A DNA stretch of 64,000 nucleotides from Paractinoplanes polyasparticus (GCF_019710575.1 NZ_JAHWFK010000006.1:1-64000), one strand, 5' to 3'; shown: positions 53,121 through 63,141, counted from the first letter of the stretch. Numbers and translations: made by a program. The notes: generated by a model from the letters alone, not told the origin.

Positions 53121-54815
53121 ATGCGACGTCTGACGGCCGCACTCGCGGCGGCGATCACTCTGATCGGTCTGACCGCGTCGGCGGCGCACGCCGGCAGCGC
53201 GCCCGGACCGCGCAACCCGATCTCGGCGAGCTTCGCCGACACCTTCGCCGACCCGGTGATCGTCCGCGGCGACGACGGTTACTACTACGGCTTCGGCACA
53301 TCCGACCCGCTGCGCGAGGGCGAGAAGGTCGCGCACCGGATTCCGATCGCGCGCTCGACCGACCTGAAGAACTGGAAGTACGTGGGAGACGCCTTCGGCG
53401 AGCTGCCCCCGTACGCCGCGGCGAACGCTTCGCTGTGGGCGCCGGACGTCCGCAAGATCGGCAACCGCTGGGTGCTGTACGCGACGGTGACCGAAACGGC
53501 CGGCACCCCCGGGGCCTCGTCGATCGGCGTGGCCACCGCGCCCAAGCCGACCGGCCCGTGGACCTGGACGGACGAACCAGCCGTGCCCCCGCGCGCGGCC
53601 CCCGACGGCGGCTGGTGGTGGACCTTCGACCCGTCCCAGCTGACCACCCCGGACGGCAAGAAGTACCTCTACTACGGCAGCTACTTCGGCGGTATCTGGG
53701 TCAGTGAACTGACCGCCGACGGCCTGCGGATCACCGGCACGCCGACCCGCGTCGCCGTCGACAACAAGTTCGAGGGCGCGTACGTCGTACGGCGCTCGGG
53801 CTACTACTACCTGTTCGCCTCGTCGGCCAACTGCTGCGCGGGCCCGACCACCGGCTACTCCGTGTCGGTCGGCCGGTCACGCAGCCCGCTGGGCCCCTTC
53901 ACCGACCGCGACGGCCTCAGCCTCAACGTCTCGCGCGCCGGTGGCACGCCGGTGATCGCGCCCAACGGCAACCGCTGGGTCGGCACCGGCCACAACGGCT
54001 TGATCACCGACAAGCGGGGGCAGGACTGGTTCGTGTATCACGCGATCGACCGCAACGACCCCTATCTCGACGAGCCGTTCGGCATCAACGAACGCCCGAT
54101 GCTGATCGACCGTCTCGACTGGACCGGTGGCTGGCCGACCGTGAACCGCGGTAACTGGGCCTCCGACAGCCGCGACGCGCGACCGGCCCCCACGCCGGTG
54201 CCGGGACGGCTGCTGGCCTCCTCCTCCGACGAGTTCAGCGCGACTTTGCCGGGCTGGAGCTGGGTGCGGCAAGATGCCGCGGCCACGGTGAGCGGGGGTG
54301 CGCTGCGCTGGCCGGTGCAGGGCGCTGACCTCACCGGCACGTCGAACAGCGCGGGTGTGCTGCTGCGGACGCCGCCGAAGGGCCGATGGATCGCCGAGAC
54401 GAAGCTGACGCTGCCGCTGGGCGAGGACGTCGTGCGCAACTTCCAGCAGGCCGGGCTCATCGCCTACGCCGGCGACGACCTGTTCGCGCGGCTCAGCTCG
54501 GTCGCGATCTGGAACACGCGGCAGGTCGAGTTCGGCAAGGAGATGCCGTTCGCGGATGCTCTCTCGTACGGCGGGACCATCGCCGGGACGCCGGGGCTCA
54601 CGACGACGTGGCTGCGGCTGGCGCACCGGGTCGACCCGGTGAACGGCGAGCACGAATACCGCGCCGGCGTCAGCCGCGACGGCAAGGGCTGGACGTGGGG
54701 TGGCGTGTGGACGTTGCCGGCCGACAGCAACCCGCGGATCGGCCTGGTCGCCCACGGCGGGGCGGAGCCGGCAGTCACGGCGTCGTTCGACTATCTGCGG
54801 TTCTACCAGTGGTGA
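53121..54815 (+). CDS. Secreted GH43 arabinanase/arabinofuranosidase-like enzyme
   Basis: A 564-aa exported enzyme. Signal peptide MRRLTAALAAAITLIGLTAS is cut near AAHAG. The five-bladed propeller has the GH43 triad positions: Asp in FADPVIVRGDDG, Asp in LWAPDVRK and the acid Glu in NKFEGAYVVR. After about residue 360 a beta-sandwich domain (FSATLPGWSWVRQ to FDYLRFYQW), common in GH43 enzymes, forms the C-terminus. Probably cleaves arabinan or arabinoxylan outside the cell. ATG at 53121 with AAAGGA at 5-nt spacing. The ATG at 53115 overlaps that site. Confidence 0.88.
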   Translation: MRRLTAALAAAITLIGLTASAAHAGSAPGPRNPISASFADTFADPVIVRGDDGYYYGFGTSDPLREGEKVAHRIPIARSTDLKNWKYVGDAFGELPPYAAANASLWAPDVRKIGNRWVLYATVTETAGTPGASSIGVATAPKPTGPWTWTDEPAVPPRAAPDGGWWWTFDPSQLTTPDGKKYLYYGSYFGGIWVSELTADGLRITGTPTRVAVDNKFEGAYVVRRSGYYYLFASSANCCAGPTTGYSVSVGRSRSPLGPFTDRDGLSLNVSRAGGTPVIAPNGNRWVGTGHNGLITDKRGQDWFVYHAIDRNDPYLDEPFGINERPMLIDRLDWTGGWPTVNRGNWASDSRDARPAPTPVPGRLLASSSDEFSATLPGWSWVRQDAAATVSGGALRWPVQGADLTGTSNSAGVLLRTPPKGRWIAETKLTLPLGEDVVRNFQQAGLIAYAGDDLFARLSSVAIWNTRQVEFGKEMPFADALSYGGTIAGTPGLTTTWLRLAHRVDPVNGEHEYRAGVSRDGKGWTWGGVWTLPADSNPRIGLVAHGGAEPAVTASFDYLRFYQW

Positions 54816-55834
54816 AGCGAGCATTGCTGGCCGCGGCCCTGGCCGCGGCCCTGGTCGCGGCCGGCTGCTCGTCCGGCTGCTCGTCCCCGTCACCCGCTCC
54901 GGCGGAGAAGGAACAGGCCGAGGTGACTTTCACGAACCCCGTGTTCAGCGACAACTTCCCCGATCCGGGCGCGTTGCTCGTCGGGGACACCTGGTACGCG
55001 TACGGAACCAACAACTCCACCGAGAACGTGCCCCTGCTGACCTCGCCCGACCTGGTCGCGTGGACGCCCGTCGGCGACGTCCTGCCGCAGGTGGGCAGGT
55101 GGGCCGAGCGCGGCAACACGTGGGCGCCCGAGGTCATCACCGCCCCGGGCGGCAAGTTTCTGCTCTATTACACGGCCCGCTCGACGGCGACCAACCGTCA
55201 GTGCATCGGCGTGGCCGTCGCCGGAAAGCCGGAGGGACCCTTCGTCGACGACTCCGACAAGCCGCTGATCTGCCAGGCCGACGAGGGCGGGTCGATCGAC
55301 GCCAGCCCGTTCACCGACGAGTCGGGGGAGCGCTGGCTCTACTGGAAGAACGACGGCAACGCGATCGGGCAGCCGACGTACCTCTACGGCGCCCGCCTCA
55401 GCGACGACGGGCTCTCGATCAGCGGCGAGCCGAAACAACTGCTGGTCAACGACGCCGGCTGGGAGGCCCACGTCATCGAGGCGCCGCAGATGGTGCGCCA
55501 CGACGGCCGGCTCTACCTGTTCTATTCGGCCAACGCCTTCGACAAGGAGGAGTACGCCCTGGGCTACGCCACCTGCGAAGGTCCGTTCGGGCCGTGCGTC
55601 AAGGCCTCGGAGAACCCGATCCTGCACACGTCACCGGCCGCGGCCGGCCCCGGGCACGGCTTCCTGGTCACCACGCCGGCGGGTGAGTCGTGGATGCTTT
55701 ATCACGCCTGGCCACCCAGCGCGGTCGGCAGCGTCGCACCCGGCCGGCAGCTCTGGCTCGACCGGGTCGACTGGGTGGACGGGCGACCCGTGGTGAAGGG
55801 TCCGACCGTCGAGGCTCAAGCAGTTCCGCGTTAG
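54812..55834 (+). CDS. GH43-family lipoprotein
   Basis: A 340-aa lipid-anchored glycosidase. Lipobox LVAAGC near residue 18, then a single propeller with the general base in DNFPDPGALLVGDTWYAYG, WAPEV (Glu at the usual Asp position of the pKa modulator) and the acid Glu in HVIEAPQMVR. Specificity is unknown but probably arabinose-containing side chains. GTG start overlaps the previous stop (GTGA). Its stop overlaps that of the convergent small gene (TTAG). Confidence 0.87.
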   Translation: MKRALLAAALAAALVAAGCSSGCSSPSPAPAEKEQAEVTFTNPVFSDNFPDPGALLVGDTWYAYGTNNSTENVPLLTSPDLVAWTPVGDVLPQVGRWAERGNTWAPEVITAPGGKFLLYYTARSTATNRQCIGVAVAGKPEGPFVDDSDKPLICQADEGGSIDASPFTDESGERWLYWKNDGNAIGQPTYLYGARLSDDGLSISGEPKQLLVNDAGWEAHVIEAPQMVRHDGRLYLFYSANAFDKEEYALGYATCEGPFGPCVKASENPILHTSPAAAGPGHGFLVTTPAGESWMLYHAWPPSAVGSVAPGRQLWLDRVDWVDGRPVVKGPTVEAQAVPR

Positions 55835-56031
55835 GACTTGTCGTCCCGGGTGGTGGCCTCGTCGATCGCCTCGCTGATGGCTTCGGTGAGGTCACCGGCC
55901 GGCACGGCGACGCTCTCGCCGAGGCCCTCACCGGTGCCGCGCTCGGGCTCGGGCGCGGTCGCCCCGCCGGCGAAGCCGAACTCGTTGGGCTCGTCGTGTT
56001 CCTGCTCGCGGCCCTCGTTCTGTGCAGTCAT
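55831..56031 (-). CDS. Small acidic protein after galK
   Basis: A 66-aa acidic, disordered protein (MTAQNEGREQEHDEPNEFGF, ending IDEATTRDDKS) of unknown function. No cysteine or membrane segment. The ATG at 56031 lies in the 3' arm of a perfect 12-bp inverted repeat, so the start would be sequestered in a hairpin if it forms in mRNA. An ATG two codons upstream is also in that arm. It is 45 bp downstream of galK on the same strand. Confidence 0.6.
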   Translation of the reverse strand: MTAQNEGREQEHDEPNEFGFAGGATAPEPERGTGEGLGESVAVPAGDLTEAISEAIDEATTRDDKS

Positions 56032-56056
56032 GCCCATCGGTTACCCGATGGGCATG
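56029..56056 (-). promoter_or_regulatory. 12-bp inverted repeat over start codon
   Basis: CATGCCCATCGG-TTAC-CCGATGGGCATG is a perfect dyad. On the minus strand the transcript reads a minimal frame ATG-CCC-ATC-GGG-TAA in the 5' arm, and the start codon of the small acidic protein ends the 3' arm. It may be a galK terminator, a translational switch or an operator. Confidence 0.6.
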
Positions 56057-56075
56057 CCCTTGAAGCCACCCAGCG

Positions 56076-57215
56076 TTAAAGCCGTCCCGCGCCCGGTCCC
56101 GCCGTGACGGTCCAGGCTGTCGGGGGTGTGAAGCCTTCCTTGGCGTACGCCTCTTCGACCGCCGCGGTGACCTCGGCCGCCTTGTCCGAGTCGATCAGGG
56201 CCAGCACGCACCCACCGAAGCCGCCCCCGGTCATGCGGGCGCCGTACGCGCCGGCCCGCAGGGCGGTCTCGACCGCGAGGTCGACCTGGCGCACCGTGAT
56301 CTCGAAGTCGTCGCGCATCGAGACGTGCGAGGCGGTCAGCAGCGGCCCGATCTCGCGCACCTGGCCGGCGTGCAGCAGCTTCACCGTGGCCAGCACGCGG
56401 TCGTCCTCGGTCACGATGTGCCGGACGCGACGGCGCATCACCTCGTCGTCGAGGCGGGTCAGCGCGTCGTCGAGCTGGTCGCCGGTGATGTCACGCAGCG
56501 CGCGCACCCCCAGCAGGCGGGCCGCGTCCTCGCACGACTTGCGGCGGGCGCCGTACTCCCCGTCGACGTGCTGGTGCGGGGCGTTGCTGTTGATGACCAG
56601 GATGGCCAGGCCCGCGGCCGCCAGGTCGAACGGGATCTGCTCGACCTCGTACGACCGGCAGTCGAGGAACAGCGCCCGGCCCTGTTCGCAGCGGATGGAC
56701 GCGGACTGGTCGAGGATGCCGGTGGGCGCGCCGACGTAGACGTTCTCGGCCCGCTGGGCGATCGCCGGGCGCTTCTCGAGCGGCACGTCGAGGCCGCCGA
56801 GGTCGATCAGCGCGGTCAGCACCGACGACTCGAGCGCGGCCGACGACGACAGGCCGGAGCCCAGCGGCACCTCGGAGGCGATCGCGATGCGTGCGCCGGA
56901 CACCTCGTGGCCCGCGTCGGCCAGCGACCATACGACCCCGGCCACGTACGCCGCCCAGCCCGTGACCGCGCCGGGCTCGGTGAGCCCGAAGCTGACCGGC
57001 TCGTCCTCGAAGGTCGAGCACACCGTCCACTCACCGGCCGGGGCCGGCCCGACTGCCGCGATCGTGCGCTGCGGCAGGGCGAACGGCAGGACGAAGCCCT
57101 CGTTGTAGTCCGTGTGTTCGCCGATCAGGTTGACCCGGCCCGGCGCGGCCCACAGACCCGTGGGCTCGGCGCCGTACGCCTTGCGGAAGGCGCCGACGGC
57201 ATCGTCGACGATCAT
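56076..57215 (-). CDS. galK: Galactokinase
   Basis: A 379-aa GHMP kinase phosphorylating galactose. The signature GEHTDYNEGFVLP is at residues 33-45, the ATP loop LGSGLSSSAALE at about 117-128, and GGGFGGCVLALI at about 337-348. ATG overlaps the galE stop (ATGA). galT is not in the window, so the Leloir pathway is incomplete here. Confidence 0.96.
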   Translation of the reverse strand: MIVDDAVGAFRKAYGAEPTGLWAAPGRVNLIGEHTDYNEGFVLPFALPQRTIAAVGPAPAGEWTVCSTFEDEPVSFGLTEPGAVTGWAAYVAGVVWSLADAGHEVSGARIAIASEVPLGSGLSSSAALESSVLTALIDLGGLDVPLEKRPAIAQRAENVYVGAPTGILDQSASIRCEQGRALFLDCRSYEVEQIPFDLAAAGLAILVINSNAPHQHVDGEYGARRKSCEDAARLLGVRALRDITGDQLDDALTRLDDEVMRRRVRHIVTEDDRVLATVKLLHAGQVREIGPLLTASHVSMRDDFEITVRQVDLAVETALRAGAYGARMTGGGFGGCVLALIDSDKAAEVTAAVEEAYAKEGFTPPTAWTVTAGPGAGRL

Positions 57216-58186
57216 GCGACGTGCTTGCGGTAGAAGGTCCAGGCGTCGCCGATCATCGCCTGGAGCGTGTTCTTCGCGGGCACCCAGCCCAGCTCGTCGC
57301 GGGCTCGCTCGGACGACGCGACCAGGGTGGCCGGGTCACCGTCGCGGCGCGGGGCGATCTCGACCGGCAGCTCGGTTCCGGTGACCTCGCGGGCCACCTC
57401 GGCGACCTGCTTGTTGGAGAAGCCGTTGCCGTTGCCGAGGTTGTAGATGCGGTGCTCGCCGGCCGTCGCCGCGTCGAGCGCGAGCAGGTGGGCGCGGGCC
57501 AGGTCTTCGACGTGGATGTAGTCGCGCACGCACGTGCCGTCGATCGTGGGGTAGTCGTCGCCGAAGAGCTGCAGCTTCTCGCGCTTGCCGGCGGCCACCT
57601 GCAGGGCGATCGGGATGAGGTGGGTCTCGGGGTCGTGCCGCTCGCCGATCTCGTGGTCGCCCGAGATGTAGGCTCCCGCGACGTTGAAGTAGCGGAGCGA
57701 GACCGCGGCCAGGTTGTGCGCGAACGCCTCGGAGGTGAGCGCGTGGTCGAAGGTGAGCTTGGTGGCCCCGTACGTGTTGGTGGGAGCCTTGACCGCGGAC
57801 TCGGTGATCGGCAGCTCGACCGGGTTGCCGTAGACAGCGGCGGTGGAGGAGAAGATGAACCGCGGCACCCCGGCGGCGCGCACCGCGTCGAGCAGGGCGA
57901 GCGACTTCACCACGTTGTCGTGCCAGTACAGCTCGGGCTTGACCATCGACTCGCCCGCCGCGATCAGGCCCGCGAAGTGCAGCACGGCGTCGAAACCGGA
58001 GCCGGGCGTGAGCACTTGGGCGGCGTCGCGGATGTCGGCCTCGACGAAGGTGGCGTCGGGCGCAACCGCCTCGCGGAAGCCGGTGACCAGGTTGTCGAGG
58101 ACAGTGACCTGGTGGCCGGCGTCCAGCAGGAGCCGGCTGGTGACGCTGCCGACATAGCCGGCGCCCCCCGTGACGAGCAGTTTCAC
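57212..58186 (-). CDS. galE: UDP-glucose 4-epimerase
   Basis: A 324-aa extended-SDR enzyme interconverting UDP-glucose and UDP-galactose. NAD loop TGGAGYVGS (residues 7-15), catalytic TNTYGATK with Tyr and Lys (about 142-149), and NLGNGNGFSNKQV. GTG start with GGAAGGG at 8-nt spacing. First gene of galE-galK. The 130-bp divergent region with trpS contains a minus-strand TTGACT that could be its -35 box. Confidence 0.95.
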   Translation of the reverse strand: MKLLVTGGAGYVGSVTSRLLLDAGHQVTVLDNLVTGFREAVAPDATFVEADIRDAAQVLTPGSGFDAVLHFAGLIAAGESMVKPELYWHDNVVKSLALLDAVRAAGVPRFIFSSTAAVYGNPVELPITESAVKAPTNTYGATKLTFDHALTSEAFAHNLAAVSLRYFNVAGAYISGDHEIGERHDPETHLIPIALQVAAGKREKLQLFGDDYPTIDGTCVRDYIHVEDLARAHLLALDAATAGEHRIYNLGNGNGFSNKQVAEVAREVTGTELPVEIAPRRDGDPATLVASSERARDELGWVPAKNTLQAMIGDAWTFYRKHVA

Positions 58187-58209
58187 GGCGTTACCCTTCC
58201 GCAGATTAG

Positions 58210-59340
<1,131 letters not shown>

Positions 59341-59347
59341 CCCCGAG

Positions 59348-59908
59348 GTGACGCCCCATCCGACCACCCCGCCGCCGCCCGAAGGCGGGCTGACGCGCAT
59401 CGGTGTCGCGATCGACATCCCCGAGCCCTGGGGCGAGCAGCTCACCCAGCGCCGGGCCGCCGCCGGCGACCCGCAGGCTGCGTACACCCCGGCCCACGTC
59501 ACGCTGCTCGGTCCGACCGAGGTCGCCACCGAGGCGCTGCCGCGCATCGAGAAGCACCTCGCCGCGGTCGCTGCCGCGCAACAGCCGTTCACCATCCACC
59601 TGCGGGGCACGGGCACCTTCCGGCCGATCACCGAGGTGGTCTTCGTGACCCTCGCGGCCGGCATCAGCGAGTGCGAGCTGCTGGCCGAGGCGATCGTGAG
59701 CTCCGGCGACATCCACCGCGGCTCGCGCTTCCCCTACCACCCGCACGTCACGATCGCCCAGGACGTGCCGGCCGAGGCGCTGGACGCGGCGTTCGACGAC
59801 CTGGCCGGCTTCTCGGCCAAGTTCGGTGTGCCGGCGTTCACGCTGTTCTCCCACGGTGGCGAGGGGCCCTGGCGGCGCCGGCGCGACTATCCGCTCGGCA
59901 GGACGTGA
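59348..59908 (+). CDS. 2H phosphoesterase (2'-5' RNA ligase family)
   Basis: A 186-aa protein with the two H-x-T motifs of the LigT/2H superfamily: HVTLLGPT (about residue 50) and HPHVTIAQD (about 138). These form the active site acting on 2',3'-cyclic or 2'-5' phosphodiester ends. A Pro-rich lead of 17 residues precedes the domain. Starts 8 nt after trpS, so co-transcribed. The true RNA or nucleotide substrate is unknown. Confidence 0.88.
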   Translation: MTPHPTTPPPPEGGLTRIGVAIDIPEPWGEQLTQRRAAAGDPQAAYTPAHVTLLGPTEVATEALPRIEKHLAAVAAAQQPFTIHLRGTGTFRPITEVVFVTLAAGISECELLAEAIVSSGDIHRGSRFPYHPHVTIAQDVPAEALDAAFDDLAGFSAKFGVPAFTLFSHGGEGPWRRRRDYPLGRT

Positions 59909-59915
59909 CTTCGGT

Positions 59916-59921
59916 TACGGT
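59916..59921 (+). promoter_or_regulatory. -10 box TACGGT of YihY-family gene
   Basis: TACGGT lies 6 nt before the GTG at 59928 with no ribosome binding site, consistent with a leaderless transcript. Confidence 0.4.
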
Positions 59922-59927
59922 CGGCGC

Positions 59928-60839
59928 GTGAATCCGATCGATCGGGCCTACGACGCGGCCGAGGCCCGTGTCATGTGGCTGCGCCACAGGTCCCGGTACT
60001 TCGATCATCTGAGCCGGGCCGTCGTGCGCTACATCGACGTGCAGGGCGGGCGCCTGGCCGCCGCGATCGCCTACTACGGCTTCTTCGCCGTGTTCGCGCT
60101 GCTGCTCATCGGCTACTCGATCTTCGGCATCCTGCTCACCAACAATCAGGACCTGTTCGACATCGTCCGCGACTTCCTGCGGGTCAACCTGCCCTTCCTC
60201 GACATCGGGGCGATCCTCGCCAGCGGCCGGACGGTCGGCATCGTCGGCATCCTGGGCCTGACCTTCACCGGCATCGCCTGGGTCGAGGCCATCCGCTCGT
60301 CGCAGCGACTGATCTGGCGGCTCAACGAGCAGCCCGGCTACATCGGCGTCCGGCAGGCACTCGACCTGCTCGTGCTGCTCGGCATCCTGGTGCTGCTGGC
60401 GATGTCCCAGCTTGCCGTGTACGGCCTGAACCTGTTGCTGGACTGGATCGCCCACGGCATCGTCCGCTCGACGGCCGGCCTGCTGCTCACCGTGGCGGTC
60501 AACATGCTTCTGGCGGCGGCGCTACTGGCCGCGGTGCCTCGGCTGCGCATGACCGTCCGGCGGATGGCCCCGCCGGTGCTTCAGGTCGGCATCGGCATCA
60601 CGTTGCTGAACACGGTGGGCAAGTCCTTCGTGGGCCTGGTGACACGCAATCCCGCCTACGGCCTGGTCGGTTCGGCCGTCGGCGTGCTGGTCTACCTGTA
60701 CGTCTTCAACCAGTTGCTGCTGTTCGGAGCGGCCTGGGCGGCCACCAGCCCGCACGGGCGCGTCATCGACCTCTCAGCCGACGATAAAACTGCCCCCGTG
60801 GGGCAAAATACCTGGATTCGGCACACCAGCCCGGAATGA
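59928..60839 (+). CDS. YihY/BrkB-family membrane protein
   Basis: A 303-aa protein with about six membrane helices and the family start RYIDVQGGRLAAAIAYYGFFAVFALLLIGY, continuing WVEAIRSSQRLIWRLNEQPG and AYGLVGSAVGVLVYLYVFNQ. The family was once called ribonuclease BN by error. Its role is unknown, with envelope transport suspected. The polar C-terminus (about 35 residues) is cytoplasmic. Position after trpS is common in actinobacteria. Confidence 0.9.
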   Translation: MNPIDRAYDAAEARVMWLRHRSRYFDHLSRAVVRYIDVQGGRLAAAIAYYGFFAVFALLLIGYSIFGILLTNNQDLFDIVRDFLRVNLPFLDIGAILASGRTVGIVGILGLTFTGIAWVEAIRSSQRLIWRLNEQPGYIGVRQALDLLVLLGILVLLAMSQLAVYGLNLLLDWIAHGIVRSTAGLLLTVAVNMLLAAALLAAVPRLRMTVRRMAPPVLQVGIGITLLNTVGKSFVGLVTRNPAYGLVGSAVGVLVYLYVFNQLLLFGAAWAATSPHGRVIDLSADDKTAPVGQNTWIRHTSPE

Positions 60840-60846
60840 TGAGCCC

Positions 60847-61236
60847 GTGGGCACACTCGTGACGTTGGATCTGCCGACCGGCTCGCCGGTGGCCGACCTC
60901 CCCTGGGTCATCACGATCGGATCGATCGGCGACGAGGAGGACTGGGAGCCGGTGGTCTGCGGCCCCTACGAGCGCGCCCATGCCCTGGCCCTGGCTCAGG
61001 CCGTGGTCGCCGACGAGCAGTTGATGGCCGTCGTCGAGCCGTTGCTGCCCCGCCCCGACGCGGAATCCATCCGCGACGAGATCGACCTGGCCCGCGCCGC
61101 CCTGGAAGAACCCACCGGCGACGTCGAGACCGACGACGAGTACGAGACCCGCCGCGTACGCCCGGGCCGCCCGCCGACCGAGGCCGAGGTGCGCGAGGGC
61201 TGGTCGCGGATAGCCGCCCGCCTCACCGCCGTCTAG
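60847..61236 (+). CDS. Conserved hypothetical protein (129 aa)
   Basis: A soluble acidic protein starting GTG, with WVITIGSIGDEEDWEPVVCG near the N-terminus, a helical middle (YERAHALALAQAVVADEQL) and a basic C-terminal RVRPGRPPTEAEVREGW. I do not recognise a domain. Lies 7 nt after the YihY-family gene and shares CTAG with the convergent TetR stop. Confidence 0.65.
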   Translation: MGTLVTLDLPTGSPVADLPWVITIGSIGDEEDWEPVVCGPYERAHALALAQAVVADEQLMAVVEPLLPRPDAESIRDEIDLARAALEEPTGDVETDDEYETRRVRPGRPPTEAEVREGWSRIAARLTAV

Positions 61237-61829
61237 CGGTTGTAGAGCGCCCGCACGCCCCGCAGGAAGCCGTCGCGGTCCGGAGTGCCGATGAGCATCC
61301 GTTGCAGGCCGTAACCCGGGATCAGCGCGTAGAAGGCGCTGGTGACATCGTCGAGGTCGGCGCCGGGCGGCAGCTCGCCCCGCTCGGCCGCCTGTGCGAC
61401 GAGCACCCGGACACTGGCCCGCAGCCCCGTGTAGCGCTCGTACACGATCGTCTGGATGGCCGGGTCGACTGTCGACTCGGCCCACACCTGCAGCGCGATC
61501 GGGAATGCACCGTCGGCTCCGGTCTGCTCGTCGATCACGTCGAGGAGCTCCGACAGCGATTCCAACAGCGGCAACTGCTGGGTCGCGATCTCGTCGATCC
61601 GCCGGCTGATGCCGCCCACCACCCCGCCGGCGATGGCGGCGATGATCTCGTCCTTGGATTTGAAGTACCGGTAGACGGCGCCGACCGACAGCCCGGCCTC
61701 CTTGATGAGGTCCTGCATCGACGTGTTGTGCAGCCCCTTGCGCAGGAAACAGGTACGGGCCGCGGCGAGGATCTGCTCTCGGCGGGCGGTCAGGTGGTCT
61801 TCGGATACACGTGGCACGCCCCACATCAT
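61233..61829 (-). CDS. TetR-family repressor
   Basis: About 198 aa from the ATG at 61829 (an adjacent ATG and a GTG at 61817 are alternatives). N-terminal helix-turn-helix RREQILAAARTCFLRKGLHN and LIKEAGLSVGAVYRYFKSKD, then a ligand domain like those of efflux regulators. It is divergent from the membrane protein gene, with two near-identical operators between them, so it probably represses both. Confidence 0.9.
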   Translation of the reverse strand: MMWGVPRVSEDHLTARREQILAAARTCFLRKGLHNTSMQDLIKEAGLSVGAVYRYFKSKDEIIAAIAGGVVGGISRRIDEIATQQLPLLESLSELLDVIDEQTGADGAFPIALQVWAESTVDPAIQTIVYERYTGLRASVRVLVAQAAERGELPPGADLDDVTSAFYALIPGYGLQRMLIGTPDRDGFLRGVRALYNR

Positions 61830-61830
61830 A

Positions 61831-61848
61831 AACGAACGCTCGTTCTTG
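61831..61848. promoter_or_regulatory. TetR operator 1
   Basis: AACGAACGCTCGTTCTTG, with the dyad AACGA-ACGC-TCGTT. It lies 2 bp upstream of the repressor ATG and abuts a plus-strand TTGACA (61846-61851), a likely -35 box. Confidence 0.75.
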
Positions 61849-61884
61849 ACACGGCCGCGTGGCGCGGAGCACGCTGTGAACATA

Positions 61885-61902
61885 AAAGAACGAGCATTCG
61901 TT
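61885..61902. promoter_or_regulatory. TetR operator 2
   Basis: AAAGAACGAGCATTCGTT. Read on the other strand it matches operator 1 at 16 of 18 positions. It lies 13 bp before the membrane-protein ATG, just ahead of its ribosome binding site. Confidence 0.75.
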
Positions 61903-61915
61903 TTTAGGAGGAAAC

Positions 61916-62896
61916 ATGCAGCGCAAGGCTCTCGCCCTCGGCGTGCTCATCGCGGTGATCGTGGTGGCCGTCCAGGCGCTCCTCGTCCCGCTCTTTGCCG
62001 CCCCGGCGGCCAATATCGCGCCGCGCGACCTGCCCATCGCGGTCGCCGGACCACCCGCGCTGGCCGCTCAGCTCGAGGCCGAACGCCCGGGCGCCTTCGA
62101 GGTGCACCCGGTGGCCGACGCGGCCGCCGCCGACGCCGCCATAAAGGACCGCGAGGTGTACGGGGCGATCCTCGTCTCGCCGACCGGCCCCGAGGTGCAC
62201 ATTGCCTCGGCTGCCTCGCCCACCGTGGCTGCGCTGCTCACCCAGGCCGCGGCCGAGCTCGGCCCGCAGGTGCCGGTGCGTGACGTCGTGCCGCTCGACC
62301 CTGACGACGCACGCGGCGCCGGGTTCGCGGGCGGTTTCCTGCCGCTGGCCATCACCAGCCTGCTCGCCGGCGTCCTGGTGTTCCTGCTCGTGCGGCAGCG
62401 CGCCGCCCGGTTGCTCGCCCTGCTCAGCTACGGCGTTCTGGCCGGGTTCTCGGTCGCCGCGGTGCAGCAGGAATGGCTGGGCATCCTCCCGGGCGGTTAC
62501 CTCGCCGTGGCGGCTGCGCTGGGTCTGTTCGCGCTGGCCGTGGCGGCGGCGATGACCGGGCTCGCGGCCGTGCTCGACCGGGGCGGCCTCGCTCTCGGCG
62601 CGCTCGTCATGTTCCTGGTCGGCAACGCGCTGGCCGGCATCTCGGCCGCACCCGAACTGCTGCCGCAGCCGTGGGGCGAGATCGGTCAGTGGCTGCCGAT
62701 CGGTGCGGGCGCGTCGCTGCTGCGGTCGGTCGCCTACTTCGACGGTGGGGGAGCCGGTTTCGCGGTGGCCCTGCTCTCGGCGTACGCGGCCGGGGGTCTG
62801 CTTCTGACCCTGATCGGACGCCGCGGGCTCGCGTCGGAGAAGGCGCCGGCCTCGCAGCCCGGCTCGGCCCGGCCCGACCTGGTTCCGGCGGCCTGA
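61916..62896 (+). CDS. ABC-2-like membrane protein under TetR control
   Basis: A 326-aa protein with one N-terminal helix (8-30), an extracytoplasmic alanine-rich domain (31-135) and five or six C-terminal helices. The plan matches the YhgE/Pip-like and ABC-2 permease half (large first loop then a helix bundle). No ATPase gene is adjacent, so it may work alone or with a distant partner. ATG with AGGAGG at 4-nt spacing. Adjacent TetR and operators suggest inducible export or envelope-stress response. Confidence 0.7.
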   Translation: MQRKALALGVLIAVIVVAVQALLVPLFAAPAANIAPRDLPIAVAGPPALAAQLEAERPGAFEVHPVADAAAADAAIKDREVYGAILVSPTGPEVHIASAASPTVAALLTQAAAELGPQVPVRDVVPLDPDDARGAGFAGGFLPLAITSLLAGVLVFLLVRQRAARLLALLSYGVLAGFSVAAVQQEWLGILPGGYLAVAAALGLFALAVAAAMTGLAAVLDRGGLALGALVMFLVGNALAGISAAPELLPQPWGEIGQWLPIGAGASLLRSVAYFDGGGAGFAVALLSAYAAGGLLLTLIGRRGLASEKAPASQPGSARPDLVPAA

Positions 62897-62919
62897 GCAA
62901 TCGCTGCGACCATGGCGAA

Positions 62920-63141
62920 ATGGTCATCACTAAGCGGTGGGCGGTCTTCCTGACGGCGGTCGGGGTCTGGACCTGGGTCATCTGGCCCCGGTTCGGCCTG
63001 GCCATCTGGCAGGACGGCCGCTCTTTCGCTGACGGGCGGCCCACGTCGTTCCTGCTGATCCACGCCGTGCTGATCGGCGCCTCGCTGGTCATCGGCACGA
63101 CCGTGGGCGTCCTCGGCGTAAAAGCCTGGCGAAAGTCCTGA
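62920..63141 (+). CDS. SCO4848-family small membrane protein
   Basis: A 73-aa protein with two membrane helices (ITKRWAVFLTAVGVWTWVIW and FLLIHAVLIGASLVIGTTVG) separated by a charged loop with FADGRPTSF. The WTWVIWPRF-to-HAVL pattern matches the small SCO4848-type family of actinobacteria, whose function is unknown. ATG at 62920, no clear ribosome binding site. Confidence 0.78.
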   Translation: MVITKRWAVFLTAVGVWTWVIWPRFGLAIWQDGRSFADGRPTSFLLIHAVLIGASLVIGTTVGVLGVKAWRKS

